In this document: in pieces, positions 5,196 through 9,662 of the stretch
Position numbering within the stretch: position 1 is the first letter of the stretch
Layout: each line of letters opens with the position of its first letter
Origin: Oligoflexia bacterium
GTDB taxonomy: Bacteria; Bdellovibrionota; UBA1018
Length of the DNA stretch: 9,662 nt
Assembly: GCA_903858195.1 (NCBI GenBank)
Contig: CAIOHW010000305.1
Coordinates: 1 to 9,662, forward strand
Direction of reading: 5' to 3'
Program-made: the position numbers and the translations under genes
Notes under the pieces: model-generated
Databases searched by the model: none
What the model saw: only the letters and a program-made list of their open reading frames with translations
What the model was told of the DNA's origin: nothing

Positions 5196-7046
5196 ATGCG
5201 GCTTGGGCGGCGCCAGTGGCATGTTTGCTTGGGGCTTGGGGTGGCTTTGGCCGCCTCGGGCTGCTTTTCGGGTGCAGAGCCGGAGGCGCGATCGGTCTCC
5301 TGCTCGCCTGATCCGGTGATCGGCGCGGCGTTTACGGTGCAAGGCACCGTGCAGCACCAGGACGTAAAGGTGGTGGCCAACCGTCTCGATTACACCCAGA
5401 TTCAGAACAAGGCCTCGCGCAGGGTCACTGTGCAGGGGCTCGACAACTGTGGGGGGGTCGTCGCCGAGGCGCAGACTTTGGATGACGGAAGCTTCACCCT
5501 TGCAGTGCCCGGCAACACCGTGTCGATTGCCGTGACCAGCCAACTCAAGACCAGCAACTTTTCGGGTGCTCCCTGTACTGGAGCGAGCTGGGACGTTCGG
5601 ATTGTCGACAACACCAAGTCCAAGGCCGTCTGGAAGTATGCCACCGGCCTCTCATTCTCGAGCAACGCCCAGGCCGGTGTGATCACAATCCCGCTTGCCC
5701 ATAACGGCAGCGCCTACACCGACCGTTCGTCAGCACCCTTTGCTATTGCCGATACGATCGTCTCTGCCATGGACCGGGTTTGCCAGGGAACTCCAAACAC
5801 CCAGTTTCCGCTCGCGTACGTGAACTGGAGCCCAAAAAACCAGGCCGTGTCGGGCGACAAGACCGTGGGACAGATCACGACCTCGCATTTCACGGTCGAG
5901 TCGTGGAAGGGCGTGATGACGCCTCAGCTCTACATCCTCGGCAAGGAAAACGACGATACGGACGAGTTTGACGACGGGGTGGTGGCGCACGAGTTCGGTC
6001 ATTACGTGGAGAACAGCCTGTACCGTTCGGACACGCTTGGGGGCAGCCACTCGCTCTCGGACATGCTCGATCCGCGGGTGGCGTTTGGCGAAGGTTTTGG
6101 CAATGCCTTTCAGGCCATGGCGCTGGGAAATCCGCTGTACGTCGACACATCGTTTGATTCCCAGAGCTCGGGGTTTTCGTTCAACGTGGGCACTGCGCCC
6201 GTATCGCTCAAGCACAAGGGCATTCATAGCGAGACGGCGGTTCAGTGGCTGCTGTGGAAGCTCTATGACATGCGAGATGCCGCAACGAGCTCGGGCAGCT
6301 TTGGCCGAATCGACAATGTGCTCCGAAACTACCAGAAGAGTTCTTCTGCGCTCACCTCGCTTTTGACTTTTGCCGCCTACTACAACGAGCTGTATGGCGA
6401 CTCCGACAGCCATGATGGGTCGCAGGGCCTGAGGGACCTCTGGAGCAACACAGGCCTCATCTCGGGCAATTTGCGACTCGATTACAATGCGCTTTGCCTG
6501 GGGACCTGCGATGGAAACGGCTCTGCCGGAAGCGATGCTGCCGATCCGTTTGACTCGGATGGAGATCTGGGTGCCGGGATGGCAGCGGACAATCGGGTGT
6601 ACGAGTATTCTTCGGGAAATCCGTCGGGGAATTTATCCGGCTACCGGGATGCCGTGTTTTGGAACCCCTATCGGCTGCTGCTGCCCGGAGTTAATGCATC
6701 GACTTCGCACGACACGATCGATGCCGGACCGCACAATGTAAACGGCTACCTGTACAACAAGTTTGGCTACGTGCGCTGGTACCGCTACACGCACCATCCC
6801 GCGTCGCCCTCGGGCGGGGTCAGGATCGATCTGACGCTGGGAGGCGGTAAGTCCTGCGGCACGGACTACACGGACATGGTGGTCTACCGTGACGGCCAGA
6901 TCGTCTCGTCGGACTGGGGTTTTGGAGGCTGTCCGTCGGTGTTGTTTCTTGCAGAGCCGGGCAGGGACTACGTGATTACAGTAGAAGGCGTGCAGCTCGG
7001 AAGCTCGGGTGGCGTACCCTCGTTTACGATGACGGTGCAGCAATGA
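5196..7046 (+). CDS. Zinc metallopeptidase lipoprotein (gluzincin type, HEFGH)
   Basis: A 616-residue exported lipoprotein. The signal peptide (MRLGRRQWHV then LGLGVALAASGC) ends in a lipobox with acylated C23. An N-terminal beta domain (about 45-125) has the outline of a carboxypeptidase-regulatory/Ig-like fold, with TLDDGSFTLAVPG. The catalytic part contains VVAHEFGHYVEN (H265, E266, H269) and GEGFGNAFQ 30 residues on (E299), the HExxH plus Glu arrangement of gluzincin zinc peptidases. An Asp/Gly-rich stretch near 510-530 (DPFDSDGDLGAGM) could bind calcium. The C-terminus (about 545-616) looks like a PPC-type beta domain. I infer a cell-surface or periplasmic protease. An ATG at 5139 in the same frame was rejected because it lies within the terminator and puts 19 residues before the signal peptide. 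The stop codon overlaps the next start (ATGA), so the two genes are probably translated together. Confidence 0.86.
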   Translation: MRLGRRQWHVCLGLGVALAASGCFSGAEPEARSVSCSPDPVIGAAFTVQGTVQHQDVKVVANRLDYTQIQNKASRRVTVQGLDNCGGVVAEAQTLDDGSFTLAVPGNTVSIAVTSQLKTSNFSGAPCTGASWDVRIVDNTKSKAVWKYATGLSFSSNAQAGVITIPLAHNGSAYTDRSSAPFAIADTIVSAMDRVCQGTPNTQFPLAYVNWSPKNQAVSGDKTVGQITTSHFTVESWKGVMTPQLYILGKENDDTDEFDDGVVAHEFGHYVENSLYRSDTLGGSHSLSDMLDPRVAFGEGFGNAFQAMALGNPLYVDTSFDSQSSGFSFNVGTAPVSLKHKGIHSETAVQWLLWKLYDMRDAATSSGSFGRIDNVLRNYQKSSSALTSLLTFAAYYNELYGDSDSHDGSQGLRDLWSNTGLISGNLRLDYNALCLGTCDGNGSAGSDAADPFDSDGDLGAGMAADNRVYEYSSGNPSGNLSGYRDAVFWNPYRLLLPGVNASTSHDTIDAGPHNVNGYLYNKFGYVRWYRYTHHPASPSGGVRIDLTLGGGKSCGTDYTDMVVYRDGQIVSSDWGFGGCPSVLFLAEPGRDYVITVEGVQLGSSGGVPSFTMTVQQ

Positions 7047-7555
7047 GGATTTCTCGTCTGAATGTCGGCAGGTACTGGATCGCGGCCATCGCGCTTGGCG
7101 TGCTGGGTCTGTCGGCATGGGGCCCTGTGACGCGATACCTGAAAGCGCAGGAGCGCGAAGCTCGCATTGCCCAGCAGGGCGCCCCTTGGAACGGGGGAAA
7201 GCCCACCGCGCCGATCGAGCTGAGATCGAATGTTTCGGGTGAGATCGCAGCCGGCGAATGGGTGGAAATCGAGCTTGAGCTGGTTCCGACGGGTGAGGGC
7301 TGCGTTTTTCTCCAGAGCCGCGCACGCGGGCTGGATGGCATCGAAGTGAGCGATGACTCGGTATGGGATCATCCAAGCTGCGGGCTGGGAGAGGCCATCG
7401 GTCGAAGCCTCCGTGTGCTGGCTCCCGAGGGAGTCTCGGGTTCGGTCGTGCTGGATCTGCGCATGGAGATGGATTCGGGCATGGTCTACGAAGTCACCCG
7501 CGCGGTGGCGCTGAGCGCCCCGGGGGCGGAGCCCGTTTCCTCGGAGTCAGAGTGA
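7043..7555 (+). CDS. Membrane-anchored hypothetical protein coupled to the metallopeptidase
   Basis: Not recognised. A 170-residue protein with one N-terminal membrane segment (about 11-27, YWIAAIALGVLGLSAWG), no lipobox, and a short charged region. An extracytoplasmic beta-rich domain (about 55-160) follows, with alternating strands such as VEIELELV, SLRVLAPEGV and SGSVVLDLRMEM. C87 and C113 are the only cysteines I see and could form a disulfide. The fold resembles a small Ig-like or DUF-type beta sandwich. Its ATG overlaps the TGA of the metallopeptidase gene (ATGA at 7043-7046), so I infer that it works with that lipoprotein, for example as an inhibitor, chaperone or anchor; the sequence does not show which. 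Confidence 0.82.
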   Translation: MRISRLNVGRYWIAAIALGVLGLSAWGPVTRYLKAQEREARIAQQGAPWNGGKPTAPIELRSNVSGEIAAGEWVEIELELVPTGEGCVFLQSRARGLDGIEVSDDSVWDHPSCGLGEAIGRSLRVLAPEGVSGSVVLDLRMEMDSGMVYEVTRAVALSAPGAEPVSSESE

Positions 7556-7571
7556 CACCGGTGTCAGAGTG
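7546..7571 (+). repeat. Direct repeat GTCAGAGTG, 17-bp period
   Basis: GTCAGAGTG occurs at 7546-7554 and again at 7563-7571, flanking and partly overlapping the TGACACCGGTGTCA palindrome. It could be a binding site or chance; no third copy was seen. Confidence 0.5.
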
Positions 7572-7604
7572 CGCGCCTTGGATTTAGGTGTGACGGTTTT
7601 TTTT
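7553..7604 (+). terminator. Possible weak terminator with a 14-bp palindrome
   Basis: TGACACCGGTGTCA (7553-7566) is a perfect palindrome that includes the stop codon of the preceding gene. ACCG/TCA within it can also pair, with a 3-nt bulge, with TGACGGT at 7591-7597, which runs straight into eight T residues (7597-7604). The bulge and the long loop make termination uncertain. Confidence 0.3.
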
Positions 7605-7605
7605 C

Positions 7606-7618
7606 TGAAATGATTTCA
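7606..7618. promoter_or_regulatory. Palindrome TGAAATgATTTCA upstream of the secreted repeat gene
   Basis: Two 6-bp arms around one central base, in an AT-rich stretch 65 bp before the next start codon. A weak -10-like TAGATT follows at 7625-7630. It could be an operator, but no regulator is encoded in the window. Confidence 0.35.
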
Positions 7619-7682
7619 ATGACCTAGATTTCTGCACTCACTCGTCCGCAGTGGCATTGAGCTTGCTGCGGCGAGTTCTTCT

Positions 7683-7748
7683 ATGCGCCGTTTCTTTTCT
7701 CTTCGCTGGATTGCACTGGCATTGCTTCTCGTTCAATCGGCAAACGCC
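7683..7748 (+). other. Signal peptide of the tetrad-repeat protein
   Basis: Residues 1-22: two arginines, a hydrophobic core (WIALALLLVQ) and an Ala-x-Ala-type end (SANA) followed by AGD. This is a standard signal peptidase I arrangement and fixes the start at 7683. Confidence 0.9.
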
Positions 7749-9662
7749 GCAGGGGATGTAGCCAGCGAAGGCCGGATGCGGGGTCAGATGGACGGAACAC
7801 GCGAGGGACGCGAGCGCGGCTGGATCGACGGGTCGGCCTCGGGGCGCCAGCGCGGGTATCGTGATGGCTATGACCGCTGCCTGCGTGATCGGCGCCAGAA
7901 GGAGCGCGACCGTGGGACCATCGATGGAAGCCGGCGCGGAAGCTGGGAGGGCGAGCGCGAGGGGCGGCTACGCGGGGACTACGAAGGCCGGATCAACGGC
8001 GAGGCCGAAGGGTGGCGTGAGGGAGACCGCAGGGCCGAGCGGGATGCCCGCACCCAGGCCGAACTCCCGGCACGCGAGCAGGGCAGGATCGAGGCCGAGC
8101 GTACCGATAGTCTGGAGCGGGGGGCCGCAGCTGGCGCCGTGGCAGGAGAAGCGCGCGCTCAAAAGACCGCGCTTGAGCGCGACTATCCAGCAGGTCGCGC
8201 GGAGTACCGTAATGCGAGGTTTGCCGAGCCCGTCCAGCGCGAAGCAAGCGAAGAGTTTCAGGAAGCGAAGCCTGAGGCACCCCGCGCAGCAAGGGTTGCA
8301 GGCCTGACGGTCTTGGCCTCGCCCGACTACCGCTATGCCGTGAGGCAGGCGCCGTATGCTGATCCCGTCCTCGCCCAGGTCTGGCTCTCGAGCTATCGGC
8401 AAGGCTACGGGCAGGGGTTTCACTCCGCCTATGAGTCGGAGTTTCGTCGGGGTGAGCAGTCCACCTATGCGCAGGCGCGGGATCAGGGCTGCCGCGATGC
8501 CGATCGCGTCGATGTGCGCGGCGACTATGACTCAGGCTATCGCCTGGGCTACGATCAGAGTTATCGCCGCAGCTTCGAGTCGGCCTATGCCTTTTCCTAC
8601 CAGCTGGGCTACGGGCCGGTCTTCCAGTTCGCGTCGAACCGGGCCTATGCCGAAAACCATCCGCGCCATTACGCCCACTTTTTTGAGCAGTTCAGGAGCC
8701 AGGCTTACGCCGAGCGCGTCGATCAGCTTTACAGTGAGGGCTATGAGCGTGAGGAGCGGGCCACCTTTGCCCGAAGCTATCCCACTCATGCGGCCTCCGA
8801 GCGCAGTCGGGGTGCGGCTGATGAAGCACGGGATTTTACCGCACGCCCGGTTCGGTCGATGGAGATCGCGATCCGAGAGCAGACTGCCGACTCGGTATTC
8901 GAGCCCGGTGAGCGGATCGACTTTTCGGTTCGCGTAAGGAACTTCAGTGATGTTGAGATCCCGGGCTCGGAGCTCCAGCTCAAGCTTGAAGTGTGGGGAG
9001 CAGGGCTCCTGCCGATCCGCACCCTGGAGATGCCCTCGCGCGGAGTGCCAGCGCGAGGTGCTCTTTCGCTTCGCGGAGCGCTTCCCGTGCGCATCGCCGA
9101 GGCCGGGCTGGGTTTGACTCCCCGGGTGGTGGTGATCGTCCTGCACCGTGGAATGGGAGTGGGCCGGCGCGAGGTCGAAATGCCCGTTCGCACCCGAGCG
9201 ACCCTCGAATGGGCCGAAGAGCCGCGGCTTCGTGAGGGATTGGCAGCACCGATTCGGATCAAGATTCGAAACCGCTCGGGTCTGGAGATTTCGGGACCGA
9301 TCACGGTTTCAGTTCGCTCGGACTCGAAGCAGGTTGAGCTACTCGATACCCGGCTTTCGATCGGCACGATCGCAGCCGGTGCCGAAGGCGAAGTCGTCGT
9401 CCGAGCGATTGCACGCACTTCAAAAGAGCTCACGGATCTTCCGGTTGCAGTACAGGTCGAAGATGCGCGAGGTGGCCGCGCCGCATGGCGTGATTTTTCG
9501 GGCTCCGTGCCTGTGCTCAATGACTACCGGATTGAACTCGTGTCGTCGGAGTCGACCTCTGGGGCGTCGACCTCTGGCGTGGCAGGCGATCTTTTGCGAT
9601 TTGCCTACCGCATCCGAAACGTGAGCTCGCGGCTGATCTTCTCGGCCCTTGAGGTCGAGGCC
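7683..9662 (+). CDS. Secreted protein with period-4 Gly and Tyr/Phe arrays and CARDB/Ig-like domains, 3' end outside window
   Basis: Not recognised as a known family. The frame is open from 7683 to the window edge (660 residues, no stop). A clear Sec signal peptide (MRRFFSLRWIALALLLVQ, cleavage near SANA at 22/23) shows export. Residues 30-114 form a Gly-x-x-x array (19 of 22 register positions Gly), with Arg, Glu and Asp filling most other positions. Small residues (Ala/Gly) keep the register to about 138. Residues 140-237 are less regular and Ala/Arg/Glu-rich. Residues 238-366 form a tetrad array with Tyr/Phe at 23 of 33 register positions, often with Gly, Ala or Ser just before. From about 392 come tandem beta domains resembling CARDB/Ig-like repeats, with recurring cores FSVRVRNFS, IRIKIRNRS and FAYRIRNVS. 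C66 and C270 are the only cysteines I see. GxxxG arrays are known in FliH-type proteins and the deca-GX3 motif in Yae1/Lto1, but those are cytoplasmic and not obviously homologous. GGCGAG seven bases before the ATG is a weak ribosome binding site. Confidence 0.9.
   Translation, partial: MRRFFSLRWIALALLLVQSANAAGDVASEGRMRGQMDGTREGRERGWIDGSASGRQRGYRDGYDRCLRDRRQKERDRGTIDGSRRGSWEGEREGRLRGDYEGRINGEAEGWREGDRRAERDARTQAELPAREQGRIEAERTDSLERGAAAGAVAGEARAQKTALERDYPAGRAEYRNARFAEPVQREASEEFQEAKPEAPRAARVAGLTVLASPDYRYAVRQAPYADPVLAQVWLSSYRQGYGQGFHSAYESEFRRGEQSTYAQARDQGCRDADRVDVRGDYDSGYRLGYDQSYRRSFESAYAFSYQLGYGPVFQFASNRAYAENHPRHYAHFFEQFRSQAYAERVDQLYSEGYEREERATFARSYPTHAASERSRGAADEARDFTARPVRSMEIAIREQTADSVFEPGERIDFSVRVRNFSDVEIPGSELQLKLEVWGAGLLPIRTLEMPSRGVPARGALSLRGALPVRIAEAGLGLTPRVVVIVLHRGMGVGRREVEMPVRTRATLEWAEEPRLREGLAAPIRIKIRNRSGLEISGPITVSVRSDSKQVELLDTRLSIGTIAAGAEGEVVVRAIARTSKELTDLPVAVQVEDARGGRAAWRDFSGSVPVLNDYRIELVSSESTSGASTSGVAGDLLRFAYRIRNVSSRLIFSALEVEA
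7770..8024 (+). repeat. Gly-x-x-x peptide array (22 tetrads)
   Basis: Glycine at residues 30, 34, 38 and so on to 62, then 78, 82 and so on to 114, all in one register. Only C66, R70 and E74 break the series. Copies vary at the DNA level, so the repeat is conserved as protein rather than as a recent duplication. Confidence 0.92.
8394..8780 (+). repeat. Aromatic tetrad array (33 tetrads)
   Basis: Residues 238-366 read as tetrads beginning with Tyr or Phe (for example YRQG YGQG, YDSG YRLG). 23 register positions are aromatic; only four other Tyr/Phe (F304, F316, F333, F337) fall off register. The regular series is interrupted at 258-278, where C270 lies. Confidence 0.88.
8856..9662 (+). other. 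Tandem CARDB/Ig-like beta domains
   Basis: Three units at about residues 392-505, 506-610 and 615-660 (the last cut by the window). Each carries an alternating beta strand ending R-N-x-S (FSVRVRNFS at 414-422, IRIKIRNRS at 524-532, FAYRIRNVS at 640-648). Similar strands open CARDB-type cell-surface adhesion modules. The assignment is by pattern only. Confidence 0.6.
9549..9578 (+). repeat. Two 15-bp tandem copies coding for (E/A)STSG
   Basis: TCGACCTCTGG occurs at 9552-9562 and 9567-9577, a 15-bp period, coding for ESTSG then ASTSG. It lies in a Ser/Gly linker near the start of the third beta domain. Two near-identical copies at the DNA level suggest a recent slippage duplication. Confidence 0.75.

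Noticed and set aside
7861..8307. 148-codon frame within the tetrad-repeat gene, and other short frames to 9624
   Set aside because: The continuous 660-codon frame with a signal peptide and periodic structure explains the region; these are out-of-frame shadows.

Overview
The window reads as chromosomal DNA of a GC-rich Gram-negative bacterium. An LpxH-like phosphoesterase, a lipobox lipoprotein and several Sec signal peptides point to a diderm. The protein styles (a gluzincin lipoprotein of the HEFGH...GEGFGNAF type, a single-cluster ferredoxin, long secreted hypothetical proteins) resemble the former deltaproteobacteria (Myxococcota, Bdellovibrionota and relatives), but I cannot place it more precisely. 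I see no mobile elements, RNA genes or CRISPR arrays.

Layout: (1) 1-2117, minus strand: a secreted UshA/5'-nucleotidase-type metallophosphatase followed by folE (GTP cyclohydrolase I), which runs off the left edge. The nucleotidase stop and the folE start are in the same frame, one codon apart. (2) 2192-3596, plus strand: an Mrp/ApbC-type Fe-S carrier ATPase without the usual CxxC pair, then a 59-residue, extremely basic orphan protein behind a perfect AGGAGG. (3) 3669-5109: a small [4Fe-4S] ferredoxin (minus) divergent from an LpxH-like phosphoesterase (plus). Their promoters interleave in under 60 bp, and an intrinsic terminator follows the phosphoesterase. (4) 5196-7555, plus strand: a zinc metallopeptidase lipoprotein translationally coupled (ATGA) to a membrane-anchored companion. 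(5) 7683-9662, plus strand: a large secreted protein that is open to the right edge.

The most unusual object is the last gene. After a signal peptide it carries two long, strictly period-4 peptide arrays. The first is a Gly-x-x-x array with 19 of 22 register positions glycine. The second is a 33-tetrad array in which 23 of the 27 Tyr/Phe residues fall in one register. The only two cysteines seen in the protein sit at the two array interruptions. Tandem Ig/CARDB-like beta domains follow. I do not recognise this architecture as a described family.

A second theme is translation initiation. Several genes have no Shine-Dalgarno but have a promoter-like -10 box placed 5-10 nt before the start codon, which would give leaderless or nearly leaderless mRNAs. 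Only the small basic gene has a consensus Shine-Dalgarno.
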